Below, piece after piece: positions 32,544-43,141 of a DNA stretch of 64,000 bases. The notes beneath the pieces are model-generated. The model did not search any database and was not told the DNA's origin. It saw nothing but the letters and a program-made list of their open reading frames with translations. Position 1 is the stretch's first letter. The number at the start of each line of letters is the position of its first letter. The DNA is from Parvularcula sp. BBD 1991-13 (GTDB lineage Bacteria > Pseudomonadota > Alphaproteobacteria > Caulobacterales > Parvularculaceae). The stretch covers positions 469,210-533,209 of the forward strand of contig LYSZ01000002.1 of the NCBI GenBank assembly GCA_001657385.1. The letters run 5' to 3'. Made by a program: the position numbers and the translations under genes.

Positions 32544-32912
32544 TCCCGGTTCCGGGGTCTCGGGGGCGCCGGTTTTCCATTGTCCTCGATCGGGTGGACC
32601 CACACGATTTGGTAATCGATTGGCTCTATTAATGATATTGGGATTACCCGTTTTACATTGCAAAGATCTATAATTAAGAGTGATTTAATCGATAAAATTG
32701 TTGGCTGCGGGCGGTGATTCAGGAAAAGGCGATCGGGGAGCCGGCCAGGTTCGGGTCTTTGACTTTTGTCAAAGTCGGGGGTGGTTGGACTGATATGAGG
32801 GCGGTGGTATGTGGAACGCCAAGCCAATAAGCCGCATGGATCAGCGCGTTGCATAGCGCCATATGAGGTCCGGGCCAGCTGGCCCGGCGCCGACCGATAA
32901 TGGAGGGCCGCG
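32544..32912. other. AT-richer leader region upstream of hemA
   Basis: About 370 bases between the flippase and hemA. The part 32610-32700 is clearly less GC-rich than the surroundings and has no coding frame. It contains the FNR/FixK-like dyad listed separately and a TGATAT -10-like hexamer at 32791-32796. Confidence 0.55.
32759..32772. promoter_or_regulatory. FNR/FixK-type (anaerobox) binding site upstream of hemA
   Basis: TTGACTTTTGTCAA is a perfect dyad that matches the TTGA-N6-TCAA core of FNR, FnrL and FixK sites; the symmetry extends to CTTTGAC/GTCAAAG (32757-32774). It lies about 140 bases before the hemA start. FnrL control of hemA is known in Rhodobacter, which supports the assignment, but the protein bound here is inferred. 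Confidence 0.6.
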
Positions 32913-34196
32913 ATGACGGCGTACAACCGATTCTTTGAGGACGCGATCAAGAGCCTGCATGCGGAAAACCGCTATCGGGTGTTCGCCGATCTGGAGCGGA
33001 TCGCCGGCCGGTTCCCGAAGGCGATCCACCGTGACGCCGGCGCCGCCAAGGAAGTCGACGTGTGGTGCTCCAATGACTATCTCGGCATGGGCCAGCATCC
33101 GCTGGTGCTGTCGGCGTTGACGCAGACGGCTTGCGCCGCCGGATCGACCGCCGGGGGCACGCGCAACATTTCCGGCACCAGTCACCCGCTCGTGGTGCTC
33201 GAACGGGAGCTTGCCGACCTTCACGGCAAGGATCGCGCGCTCGTCTTCACCTCCGGTTTCGTCTCCAACGACGCGACGCTGTCGACCCTCGGCAAGCTTC
33301 TGCCGGACTGCGTGATGATTTCCGACGAATGGAACCATGCGTCCATGATCGAAGGCATCCGCCGCGCCGGCGCGGAGAAGAAGATCTTCCGCCACAACGA
33401 CATGGCGCATCTGGAGGAAATTCTCGCCGCCCAGCCCCATGACCGGCCCAAGGTGATCGCGTTCGAATCCGTCTACTCCATGGACGGCGACATCGCCCCC
33501 ATCGAAACCATCGCCGACCTCGCCGAACGCTATAACGCCATGACCTATATCGACGAGGTGCATGCGGTGGGCATGTACGGCGCGCGCGGCGGCGGCATTA
33601 CCGAGCGCGACGGCCTTTCCCATCGCATCGACATCATCGAAGGCACGCTGGCCAAGGCGTTCGGCGCACTCGGCGGATACATCGCCGCCTCCGCCGCCAT
33701 CGTCGATTCCATCCGGTCCTATGCGCCCGGTTTCATTTTCACGACCGCGTTGCCGCCGGCGATCGCCGCCGCCGCGACGGCGTCGATCCGTCATCTCAAG
33801 GTTTCCGACGCCGAGCGCGACCTGCAAAAGGCGCGGGTTGCGGAAACGAAAACCGCGCTCGACGCCGCCGGCATTCCGGTGATGCCGTCAGAAACCCATA
33901 TCGTGCCGGTCTTCGTCGGCGATCCGGAGGCGTGCAAGGCCGCGTCCGACCGCTTGTTGCGCACGCATTCCATTTACGTTCAGCCCATCAACTATCCGAC
34001 CGTGCCGCGGGGAACGGAGCGGCTGCGCATCACGCCAACGCCGCTGCATGCGAGCGAGGACATCTCGCATCTGGCGTCGAGCCTGGCCGAGGTCTGGGAA
34101 ACGCTTGGCCTGGCCGCCGCCTTGCCGCAGACGCTGGCCGGTCCCGCGCCGGCGGTCGGCGTCAAGCGGCTCGCCGCCCACGCCGCCGGCGGCTAA
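32913..34196 (+). CDS. hemA: 5-aminolevulinate synthase
   Basis: A 427-residue PLP enzyme of the alpha-oxoamine synthase family that condenses glycine and succinyl-CoA, the first step of heme synthesis in alphaproteobacteria. Diagnostic stretches are [56 protein letters not shown] and the catalytic Lys near residue 248 in [13 protein letters not shown]. The C-terminal [18 protein letters not shown] separates ALAS from related CoA-dependent synthases. GGAGG stands before the ATG. A probable redox-regulated promoter lies upstream. Confidence 0.97.
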   Translation: MTAYNRFFEDAIKSLHAENRYRVFADLERIAGRFPKAIHRDAGAAKEVDVWCSNDYLGMGQHPLVLSALTQTACAAGSTAGGTRNISGTSHPLVVLERELADLHGKDRALVFTSGFVSNDATLSTLGKLLPDCVMISDEWNHASMIEGIRRAGAEKKIFRHNDMAHLEEILAAQPHDRPKVIAFESVYSMDGDIAPIETIADLAERYNAMTYIDEVHAVGMYGARGGGITERDGLSHRIDIIEGTLAKAFGALGGYIAASAAIVDSIRSYAPGFIFTTALPPAIAAAATASIRHLKVSDAERDLQKARVAETKTALDAAGIPVMPSETHIVPVFVGDPEACKAASDRLLRTHSIYVQPINYPTVPRGTERLRITPTPLHASEDISHLASSLAEVWETLGLAAALPQTLAGPAPAVGVKRLAAHAAGG

Positions 34197-34358
34197 AGCG
34201 AGCCCTCGTCAGAAACCCTTCGCAGTTGGCGGCGCCCGCCCGCCGACCGCATCGTCCACCTGATCGAACAATACCGCAGAGCCGTTCGAACCACTCGTAC
34301 GCGCCGTGAACGGCGCAGGCGCGGCGTTTGCGTGAAGGCGCGCCATTCGCTATAGGCC

Positions 34359-35009
34359 ATGTCTGACCCTCGGATTGCTGGATGCGCCATGCCGGAAACC
34401 CTTCTGGACAAGAACAGGAAATGGGCCGCCGAGCGCGTTGCGGCGGACCCGGACTATTTTCGCCGGCTCTCGGAGCTTCAGGCGCCCCGGTTCCTGTGGA
34501 TCGGTTGCTCCGACAGCCGCGTGCCGGCCAACGTGATCGCCGGGCTCGAACCGGGGGAAGTGTTCGTTCACCGCAACGTGGCGAACCTCGTTCATCACAG
34601 CGATCTCAACCTGTTGTCCGTGCTTGAATATGCCGTGGAGGTGCTGGGCGTCGCACATGTCATCGTCTGCGGCCATTATGGCTGCGGCGGGGTCAAGGCG
34701 GCGATGGAAGGCTGCGCCCACGGCGTCGTCGACCACTGGTTGCAGCCGATTCGGGACATCGCCGACGCGCACGCCGCGGCACTTGAGGCGCATACGGAAG
34801 AAGCGGCGCGCCTGTCCGCCCTGTGCGAACTTTCGATCCGCGAGCAGGTGGCGACTTTGTCCCGTACACCGATCATTCGCAATGCGTGGGCCCGCGGCGA
34901 TCCCTTGGCGATCCATGGATGGGTGTACAGCCTGTCCGACGGGTTGCTGCGCGATCTCGACTGCCGGCTGTCCGCCGCGCATCCGCATCGCCCGCCGCCG
35001 GTTTCCTGA
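34359..35009 (+). CDS. can: Beta-class carbonic anhydrase
   Basis: A 216-residue enzyme interconverting CO2 and bicarbonate. Zinc ligands are visible: Cys and Asp in GCSDSRVPA, then His and Cys in CGHYGCGGV; the Asp-Arg dyad is intact. VHRNVANLV is the conserved core. A second in-frame ATG at 34389 (MPETLLDKN) closely matches the usual N-terminus and may be the true start. There is no export signal, so it is cytoplasmic. Its product could feed carboxylases or act with the DAB-type bicarbonate uptake operon at 50-57 kb. Confidence 0.95.
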   Translation: MSDPRIAGCAMPETLLDKNRKWAAERVAADPDYFRRLSELQAPRFLWIGCSDSRVPANVIAGLEPGEVFVHRNVANLVHHSDLNLLSVLEYAVEVLGVAHVIVCGHYGCGGVKAAMEGCAHGVVDHWLQPIRDIADAHAAALEAHTEEAARLSALCELSIREQVATLSRTPIIRNAWARGDPLAIHGWVYSLSDGLLRDLDCRLSAAHPHRPPPVS

Positions 35010-35060
35010 GCGGCGCGCGACGGAACCCGCCCCCACCGTGTTCGCGCGCTGCTAAAAAGG

Positions 35061-35954
35061 CTACACAAGCTCCGTGTTCGTTGCGCTCGCCAGCCAGGCG
35101 AGAAACGCGTGAATGGCCCGGTCATTGAGGTCTTCTTCGCGATAAATCACATGAAAGCCCGGCCCGTCTATCGTGACGTCGGGAAAGGGAGCGACAAGGC
35201 GGCCTTCCTTCAAGTCCTCCTCAAGCAGCGCATGCGGACCGATCGCGGCGCCGAGGCCGCTCACGGCGGCCTGGAAACTCAGGAAAAAATGATCGAACAA
35301 CTGTCCAGATATGGTCCTATTACTGATGACACCCCGAAGCGCAAACCAGTCGCGCCACATATTCGGCCTGGACTTCATGTGCAAAAGCGGAACGCGGGCA
35401 AGCGAGGCCGGCGTCATGTCGCGCATTTGCGTCAAAAGAGCGGGAGCCAGGACAGGCGTTGACCGGTCGTCGAGAATTCTTCGGCATTCATAGCCCGGCA
35501 GGTCGACGCGGTCACGCCGGAAGATGAAATCAAAAGGCTCTTTGAGATGATCGACGGCGTCCGAGGCCGATGTGGAAATCCGCAACTCGATCGTCGGGTG
35601 CTTTATCTGAAAATCCGACGAGGTCGGAATAAGCCAGCGCAGCGCGAATGACGGCGTTGCGTTCAGCGCCAGCATGCGGCGTTTTCCCCGACGCGACAGT
35701 TGTTCCGAAGCGATGGCGAGACGGTCGAGGCAGGCGCGCGCTTCGGCGAGATAGGCGAGCGCTTCGCGCGTCGGCTCCACGCCGCGGCCTTTCCTGCGGA
35801 AAAGTTTCTGTCCGAAGTAATCCTCCAGGTGACTGATATGCTGGCTGAGAGAGCTGCGCGACACGTTCAGCTCCTCCGCCGCGTCGGTAATGCTGGACAG
35901 GCGGGCGACGGCTTCGAAAGCCTTGAGCGCGTTCAGCGGCGGCAACTGTCTCAT
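35061..35954 (-). CDS. LysR-family regulator divergent from the phosphonoalanine genes (PalR candidate)
   Basis: A 297-residue LysR-type activator. The winged helix-turn-helix fills residues 1-65 (PPLNALKAFEAVARLSSITDAAEELNVS), close to the GcvA branch; a ligand-binding domain follows. It is divergent from the aminotransferase-hydrolase pair with 256 bases between starts, the normal layout for a LysR protein controlling its neighbour. In Variovorax a LysR gene (palR) accompanies palA and palB; this gene is the positional equivalent. The inducer would be phosphonoalanine or phosphonopyruvate, by inference. Confidence 0.88.
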   Translation of the reverse strand: MRQLPPLNALKAFEAVARLSSITDAAEELNVSRSSLSQHISHLEDYFGQKLFRRKGRGVEPTREALAYLAEARACLDRLAIASEQLSRRGKRRMLALNATPSFALRWLIPTSSDFQIKHPTIELRISTSASDAVDHLKEPFDFIFRRDRVDLPGYECRRILDDRSTPVLAPALLTQMRDMTPASLARVPLLHMKSRPNMWRDWFALRGVISNRTISGQLFDHFFLSFQAAVSGLGAAIGPHALLEEDLKEGRLVAPFPDVTIDGPGFHVIYREEDLNDRAIHAFLAWLASATNTELV

Positions 35955-35961
35955 GCGTTCA

Positions 35962-35988
35962 ATTTTCCTACCGATCCGTCGGAAAAAT
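35962..35988. promoter_or_regulatory. Candidate LysR-regulator operator (dyad)
   Basis: An imperfect nested dyad immediately upstream of the LysR start: outer arms TTTTCC (35963-35968) and GGAAAA (35981-35986), inner arms CCGA (35971-35974) and TCGG (35979-35982). The two centres are offset by two bases. Position fits an autoregulatory site; no footprint evidence. Confidence 0.3.
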
Positions 35989-36210
35989 CTGCTGGTCGTT
36001 TTTCCTCTCGATGTACATAACCCCTACCTGTCGATTATCACAACGGGCGGGCCGCCGCGCGCTGCAAAAGCGCTTCGGCGCCTGGTCCGGTCCCGCAACA
36101 GGCCATCCTTATTTGACTCTTTTGAAACAGGTTTTCCCAACGCCATTTTCACTTGGTCAGCCCCGGGATGCGTTCGCCGTTGCGGACAGGAGGAATACGC
36201 AAGGTCCGAC

Positions 36211-37437
36211 ATGATATCTTTATCCGCCAGAATTCGCGATTTGACGCCGTCCGCCACGAAAGCCATGTCGGAGCGCGCGGCCGCCCTGTGCGCCGCCGGA
36301 CGGCGCGTCATCGCCCTGAGCCAGGGCGAGCTTGACTTCGACACGCCCGTGCGTATTCGCGACGCCGGGATCGAGGCGATCAATACGGGCCGCACCCGGT
36401 ATACGAAGGTCGCGGGGGTCGATCCCCTGCGCCGCGCCATCGTGGAAAAATTCCGCCGCGATAACGGGTTGGATTTCGGCCTCGATCAGATCACGGTCGG
36501 CGCCGGCGCAAAACAGGTGCTGTTCAACGCCTTGCTCGCCACGACGGACCCGGGCGACGAGGTCGTTTTTCCGACGCCGGCATGGGTGTCCTATCCGGAA
36601 ATGGCGCGCATCGTCGGCGCGACTCCCATTCCCGTCGCCTGCGGGCCCGAAACGGGCTTCAAGCTGACGCCTGCCGCCCTGGAGGCGGCGCTTTCACCGC
36701 GCACGAAATGGCTTATGCTCAACTCTCCGGGGAATCCGACGGGCGCGGTATACTCCGTAAGCGAACTTCGTGCGCTCGCTTGCGTTCTTGCGCGTCGTCC
36801 CGGCGTGATGGTGATGTCGGACGACGTCTATGAAACCATGACGTATGGCGCGCCCTTCGCGACCATGGCGCAGGCGGCGCCGGAAATCGCCTGCCGCACC
36901 CTGACCGTGAACAGCGTGTCGAAATCCCACGCCATGACGGGGTGGCGCGTCGGTTTCGGCGCCGGGCCGGCGGTGCTTATCCGTGCGATGAATGCAATCC
37001 AGGGACACTCGACCTCGCACGCTTCTTCCGTTTCCCAGTACGCCGCGGCTGAAGCTCTTTCCGGCGATCAGGACGATGCAAGGCTTTTCTGCGACAAGCT
37101 CCGCAAGCGGCGCGATATGATGTTGGACTGGATAGGCCGCGCGGACGGGCTGTCCTGCGTCGCGCCGGACGGCGCTTTTTATCTCTTCGTGTCTTGCGGA
37201 GACCTTCTGGGCGCGCGGCGGCCGGACGGCCAGGCGATTCGTACGGATGAAGACTTTGCGGCTTACCTGCTTGAGTATTTCGGCGTCGCCGTCGTACCGG
37301 GCGCTGCGTTCATGGCGCCTGGATATATCCGCATTTCCTTCGCCGCGTCGGAGGAGGATCTTCACGAAGCATGCAGGCGGATCATTGCGGCGTGTGCGTC
37401 GCTGACGCCGGCGGCGCGGGAGGCGGCGCTGTCATGA
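36211..37437 (+). CDS. palB: Aspartate-type aminotransferase, probable phosphonoalanine transaminase (PalB-like)
   Basis: A 408-residue class I/II aminotransferase. It shows VIALSQGELDFDTP, NSPGNPTGAVY, SDDVYETMTYG, the PLP Lys in NSVSKSHAMTGWRVGFG and a C-terminal YIRISFA with the carboxylate-binding Arg, as in aspartate aminotransferases of subgroup I-gamma. Phosphonoalanine is a structural analogue of aspartate, and the gene overlaps the phosphonopyruvate hydrolase by ATGA, so conversion of phosphonoalanine to phosphonopyruvate is the likely role. The frame stays open upstream; ATG 36211 starts at the family N-terminus. Confidence 0.82.
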   Translation: MISLSARIRDLTPSATKAMSERAAALCAAGRRVIALSQGELDFDTPVRIRDAGIEAINTGRTRYTKVAGVDPLRRAIVEKFRRDNGLDFGLDQITVGAGAKQVLFNALLATTDPGDEVVFPTPAWVSYPEMARIVGATPIPVACGPETGFKLTPAALEAALSPRTKWLMLNSPGNPTGAVYSVSELRALACVLARRPGVMVMSDDVYETMTYGAPFATMAQAAPEIACRTLTVNSVSKSHAMTGWRVGFGAGPAVLIRAMNAIQGHSTSHASSVSQYAAAEALSGDQDDARLFCDKLRKRRDMMLDWIGRADGLSCVAPDGAFYLFVSCGDLLGARRPDGQAIRTDEDFAAYLLEYFGVAVVPGAAFMAPGYIRISFAASEEDLHEACRRIIAACASLTPAAREAALS

Positions 37438-38303
37438 CGTGCGAAAGGTCGCTGACTTCCATGTTGCGGCGGGGGGCGCCGATCCAATTGATGGCCTGTC
37501 ACGGCCCGCTGTCGGCGCGCCTCGCCGAAGAGGCCGGGTTCGACGGCGTCTGGGCGTCCGGTTTCGAGCTTTCCGCGCTGAACGGCCTTCCCGATGTGAG
37601 CCTTGTGAGCATGTCCCAGCATCTCGACATGACGCGCGCGGTGGCCGGTCGCGTCGGCGTGCCGGTCGTCGCCGACGTCGATACCGGGTACGGCAACGCG
37701 ATCAATGTCATCCATACGGTCGAGCAGTATGAGCGCGCCGGCGCGGCCGCGATCGTCATGGAAGACAAGACGTTTCCGAAGGTCACGAGCCTGGTCGCCG
37801 GCGGCCGCCAGGAACTGCTTCGCGTGGAGGAGTTTCAGGGCAAGATCGAGGCGGCCCGGGATGCGCGAACGACGCCGGATTTTCTCATCGTCGCCCGCAA
37901 CGAGGCGCTCATCGCCGGACTGGGGCGGGACGAAGCGCTGCGCAGGGGGCATGCCTATGAGGAGGCCGGCGCAGATTTGCTCCTGATTCATTCGAAACAA
38001 CCGTCTCCTGATGAAATCGTCGAGTTCGCGAGGGCGTGGAAAGGCGCGATCCCGCTCGTCATCGTACCGACCGCTTACCCCCAACTGGACATCGCCGCGA
38101 TTGAAGCGCTCGGCAATATCAGGGTCGTCATCTACGGCAACCACGCCATTCGCGCCTGCGTGGCGGCGATGCGGGATGCGTTTCGAAAGATCAGGCAGTC
38201 CGGCGCCGCAGCCGTTGAAGACGATATTGCAACCGTGGCCGATATCTTCCGGCTTCAAGGCATGGATCGCGTACGCGACAACGAAAAGCGCTATCTGCGC
38301 TGA
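37434..38303 (+). CDS. palA: Phosphonopyruvate hydrolase (PEP mutase/isocitrate lyase superfamily)
   Basis: A 289-residue (alpha/beta)8-barrel enzyme that hydrolyses phosphonopyruvate to pyruvate and phosphate. Active-site motifs are WASGFELSA, DVDTGYG (Asp81, Asp83), EDKTFPKVTS (Glu110-Lys112), ARNEALIAG and IHSKQ. PEP mutases have EDK-x4-K-x-N-S style gating loops with Asn; here that position is Thr118, the residue found in the Variovorax phosphonopyruvate hydrolase. The C-terminal VPTAYPQL and VIYGNHAIRA also match PalA as I recall it. The ATG overlaps the aminotransferase stop. Confidence 0.87.
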   Translation: MTCERSLTSMLRRGAPIQLMACHGPLSARLAEEAGFDGVWASGFELSALNGLPDVSLVSMSQHLDMTRAVAGRVGVPVVADVDTGYGNAINVIHTVEQYERAGAAAIVMEDKTFPKVTSLVAGGRQELLRVEEFQGKIEAARDARTTPDFLIVARNEALIAGLGRDEALRRGHAYEEAGADLLLIHSKQPSPDEIVEFARAWKGAIPLVIVPTAYPQLDIAAIEALGNIRVVIYGNHAIRACVAAMRDAFRKIRQSGAAAVEDDIATVADIFRLQGMDRVRDNEKRYLR

Positions 38304-38668
38304 TTGTCCGCGGCCTTGGCGCATCCCGTAAAGCCGGTTTTCCATCCTGCCGCAAAAAGCGGCGTTGTCCGTTTCCTGACGATCTCCCGCCGTGCGGCGG
38401 GAGGGGCGGCGCGGCGCGTGCGCTTATGTGTCGGTTTTACGAACTCCATTCGCGCCGGGGCCGGCGGCGCCGTCATCCGTGTCATAAAAAATTCACAGCA
38501 AATCAGCCCCTTAGGGATCGTTTGGTTGGTCTTTGAATTTCCTTGCCTTTCGATGAGGCGCCGGAAAATCAGACGTCTTAATTAGCAGATCATACTGGTG
38601 GTGCGCGTATGCCTGGCGCATCTCATCCCTGCTTTTGGGAGCCAGCTTTGGTCAATTGGGGTGAAAAC
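38304..38668. other. Leader region upstream of the TonB-dependent receptor
   Basis: About 365 non-coding bases. A strong hairpin at 38384-38403 (CTCCCGCC, GTGC loop, GGCGGGAG) has no T tract; it may mark the end of the palA transcript or protect it. The AT-rich part 38480-38600 probably contains the receptor promoter, but I could not fix its elements. Confidence 0.5.
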
Positions 38669-41563
38669 ATGATCTACACGAAGCGCAGTTTGTCATTGAA
38701 ATCCAGGCTTGTTTCGGCAAGCGCCCTGGGCGCGGCCGTTTCCGGCGCGCTGTTTCAGGCGGCGCTTGCACAGGCGCCGGACCGCATTGAACGCAACTCT
38801 GAGGAAACTGAAGGTCCGGCGACAGAACAAATCGTCGTCGTCGGATCATATATCAGGCAGGACGGATTTGACGCGCGCACGCCGCTCCAGGTCGTTGGTC
38901 TCGACGATATTCGCGAATATGGTGCAACTCAGCTTGTGGACGTGCTGCGAGCGGTCCCGAGCAACACCGGCTCGCTTATCTACAGTGAGTTCGATAACAC
39001 GGCGGGTACGGCGCAGTTCAATTTGCGCGGGCTTTCGCTGTCCTCGACGCTGACGCTGGTCAACGGACGGCGCGCGGGCGTTGCGCCGGTCGCTGACGCC
39101 ACCGGCGCTGACTTTCTCGATATCAACCAGTTTCCGATCGCCATGATCGAGCGCGTCGAGATCCTGAAGGACGGCGCGTCGGCCATTTACGGTTCGGAAG
39201 CGGTGGCCGGCGTTGTCAATCTTGTGACGCGCAAGGGGTTCGAGGGGTTTGAAGTTTCGGGTGAATACCAGGACGCCTCGAACCAGGCCTATACGGTCAG
39301 CATGGTCGCCGGCGCCGGGTTCGATCGCGGGAGCTTCAATCTTTATGCGACGTATTACGGACAGACCCGTAACGACCGCCTCGACTTCGACTGGCTCGAC
39401 GAACGGATCAACGGCAACGGCGTTGAAGGCCGCTCCCGCCTCATATCCAGCACCGGATCGCCGGGCACCTATCGTCCCGGTTTCGTCAATGCGGACGGGG
39501 AGCCGGAAGGCGTGCCCGGCGGGGTCAATTTCGCCGACCCGGACTGCGAAGCCGCCGGCGGCATTTTTCGCATTCGCGACGATGGCTCGGTGGATACGTC
39601 CGTTTGCCGTCACAGTTTCGCCAATCAGTACTCGCCTATTCTCGCAGCCGATCGCCTTCAGGCCTTCGCCGAATTCGATTATCAGCTCACCGACCGGATC
39701 CGTTACTTCACGGAAGCCAGCGCATCGCGCAATGTGACGAAAGGCTCGCGCGGTCCGGAAAACTATCTCAACGGGCCTGTGGTCGACAATAATCCCGGGA
39801 ATATCTTCATTCCCGGCGATCACCCTTTCAATTTCTTTATTGCGGACCCGGGCGACCCGCAGGCGCTGGTCTATATCGGGCCGGAAAACTGGGACCCTGC
39901 TATCCATACGGCGGTTCCGGTCGTTGCCCAGGCCCGTCCGCTGGGGTCCCAGTTCAACGGGAACGACGACGTTCAACTGCGGCGCGAATTCAACTACTTC
40001 CGTATGATGAACGGATTGGATATCGAGTTGTCCGATACATGGCAGGCGAATGTGTCCCATTCCTACGCAACATCGAACATGTCCGAAACGATTCCCTTCA
40101 ACTATCGTACGGATATCCTCACGGAACTGATTAACGACGGCGAATTCAACCCGTTCGGCACTTCGATCGCGAATCCCGACCTGATATCGCCGAAAGACGG
40201 GGTCAGCACCGCGCGCAACGAGGAAGAAACGCTGCGCCGTTTCCTGACCACCGAAGTCGCCAATGCGCGCACCACGCAACAGGTCATCGACGGTCTCGTC
40301 ACGGGGACTGCGTTCGAGCCGAAAAGCGGTCCGATCAATGTCGCGCTCGGCGCGCAATACCGCGAAGTCACCCTGAACGACGATCCCGATTCCCTGTTGG
40401 CCGCCGGAGAAGCGCGGACGTCCAATCTCGCTTTCTCCATCGATGCGGAGCAGGATGTCTGGGCGGTGTTCGGGGAGGCGGTTATCCCTTTCTACGACAT
40501 CGCCCAGTTGCAGGTCGCGGTGCGTCACGAAGACTATGGCGGATCCGTGGGCGCGACCACCGACCCGAAAATCTCGATGCGAATCAACCCAACGGATTGG
40601 TTGCTGCTGCGCGGCTCCTGGGGGACCTCGTTTCAGGCGCCGACAATTCGTCAGACCTCGTCTTCCTTTTCTCTGGAACTGCTCGACGATCCGGCGTCCG
40701 TGGGCGCGAACGGCCTTGAATGCGTGAACCGGGGCCTCAATAACGGCACTATCGTCAACGTCGAAGGCGCGGACGACCTGAAGCCTCAGTCAGCCGATAA
40801 TTTCAGCGTGGGCGCCGTTCTGTCCGGCAAGCGCGGCCCGCGCATCAGCATCGATTACTGGAATTACGACTATGTCGACCTTATCGCCCGGGCGGAGGGC
40901 GCGCAGGCGATCGTCATCAACGACTGTCTTGATGACGGCATTCCGAACGACCCCCGGATCATCCGGGACGGCGCGGGCCAGTTGATCCAGGTCAACACCG
41001 CCTTCACGAATATCGGGGAGGTGCAGACGGACGGGATCGACGTCGAGCTTGCTTATCCCTTCTCCGCCGGGGCGCTGGGCGAGCTTGAGTTGCGCGCGGC
41101 GGCGACATACATCAATTCGTTCGATGTCGCCGACGGTGCGAACGAGTTCAGCGGCGCGGGAAGCCGGAACTTTCTCAACAATTTCAGTCCGGCGCCGAAG
41201 TGGCGCGGGAATTTCGGCGGCTCCTGGCGGCGCGGCAATCACGCCGCGGTGGTGACGGTCCGTTACATCGACAGTTATCTCAACGACCAAAGCAACAATG
41301 CGCGCATCGACAGTTACACGACTGTTGACGCGCAGTACTCTCTGGATCTTGACGGGTTGTTCCGGGGCGCGCCGAACGCTTCGATTACGGTGGGAGCGGA
41401 CAATATATTTGATGTCGATCCCCCTGCGCTCGTGCGAAACGACAGCACCGGCGCGCGCATTACCGGAACGATATCCGATATCGACCGGCCGAGTTACGAC
41501 CCGCTGAGCGGCGTCGACATCAGGGGGCGTTTATTCTACATTCGCGCACGTCATCAATTCTGA
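38669..41563 (+). CDS. TonB-dependent outer-membrane receptor
   Basis: A receptor of about 964 residues. A signal peptide (to about residue 35, ending ALAQA) is followed by the TonB box/plug start TEQIVVVGSYIRQ, a plug domain (about 45-165) with RGLSLSSTLTLVNGRR and DGASAIYGSEAVAGVVNLVTRKGF, and a 22-strand barrel ending in aromatic RARHQF. It is of the iron-independent, nutrient-uptake style common in marine proteobacteria. GGGGTGA precedes ATG 38669. It begins the long plus-strand run with a phosphodiesterase and ABC importer, so it should bring the phosphonate-type substrate across the outer membrane. Confidence 0.93.
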   Translation: MIYTKRSLSLKSRLVSASALGAAVSGALFQAALAQAPDRIERNSEETEGPATEQIVVVGSYIRQDGFDARTPLQVVGLDDIREYGATQLVDVLRAVPSNTGSLIYSEFDNTAGTAQFNLRGLSLSSTLTLVNGRRAGVAPVADATGADFLDINQFPIAMIERVEILKDGASAIYGSEAVAGVVNLVTRKGFEGFEVSGEYQDASNQAYTVSMVAGAGFDRGSFNLYATYYGQTRNDRLDFDWLDERINGNGVEGRSRLISSTGSPGTYRPGFVNADGEPEGVPGGVNFADPDCEAAGGIFRIRDDGSVDTSVCRHSFANQYSPILAADRLQAFAEFDYQLTDRIRYFTEASASRNVTKGSRGPENYLNGPVVDNNPGNIFIPGDHPFNFFIADPGDPQALVYIGPENWDPAIHTAVPVVAQARPLGSQFNGNDDVQLRREFNYFRMMNGLDIELSDTWQANVSHSYATSNMSETIPFNYRTDILTELINDGEFNPFGTSIANPDLISPKDGVSTARNEEETLRRFLTTEVANARTTQQVIDGLVTGTAFEPKSGPINVALGAQYREVTLNDDPDSLLAAGEARTSNLAFSIDAEQDVWAVFGEAVIPFYDIAQLQVAVRHEDYGGSVGATTDPKISMRINPTDWLLLRGSWGTSFQAPTIRQTSSSFSLELLDDPASVGANGLECVNRGLNNGTIVNVEGADDLKPQSADNFSVGAVLSGKRGPRISIDYWNYDYVDLIARAEGAQAIVINDCLDDGIPNDPRIIRDGAGQLIQVNTAFTNIGEVQTDGIDVELAYPFSAGALGELELRAAATYINSFDVADGANEFSGAGSRNFLNNFSPAPKWRGNFGGSWRRGNHAAVVTVRYIDSYLNDQSNNARIDSYTTVDAQYSLDLDGLFRGAPNASITVGADNIFDVDPPALVRNDSTGARITGTISDIDRPSYDPLSGVDIRGRLFYIRARHQF

Positions 41564-41650
41564 TCCGGCGGCGCATGGTTCGGCGGTGGGGCGGGCCTTC
41601 GGGCCGGCCCCGCTATTGTCTTCATTGACGTCAAGAGGGAACAAGGCGGA

Positions 41651-43137
<1,487 letters not shown>

Positions 43138-43141
<4 letters not shown>

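Noticed and set aside
37434..38303. PEP mutase (phosphonate biosynthesis) as identity of the barrel enzyme
   Set aside because: The gating-loop Asn of mutases is Thr118 here, no phosphonopyruvate decarboxylase gene is adjacent, and a transaminase is coupled to it; this favours hydrolysis in a catabolic route.
38384..38403. Hairpin after palA as a rho-independent terminator
   Set aside because: The stem is strong but no T tract follows, so it is only noted as a structure.
38846..40528. 560-codon minus-strand frame opposite the TonB receptor
   Set aside because: The plus-strand receptor has signal peptide, plug and barrel motifs; the minus frame has no ribosome site or domain.
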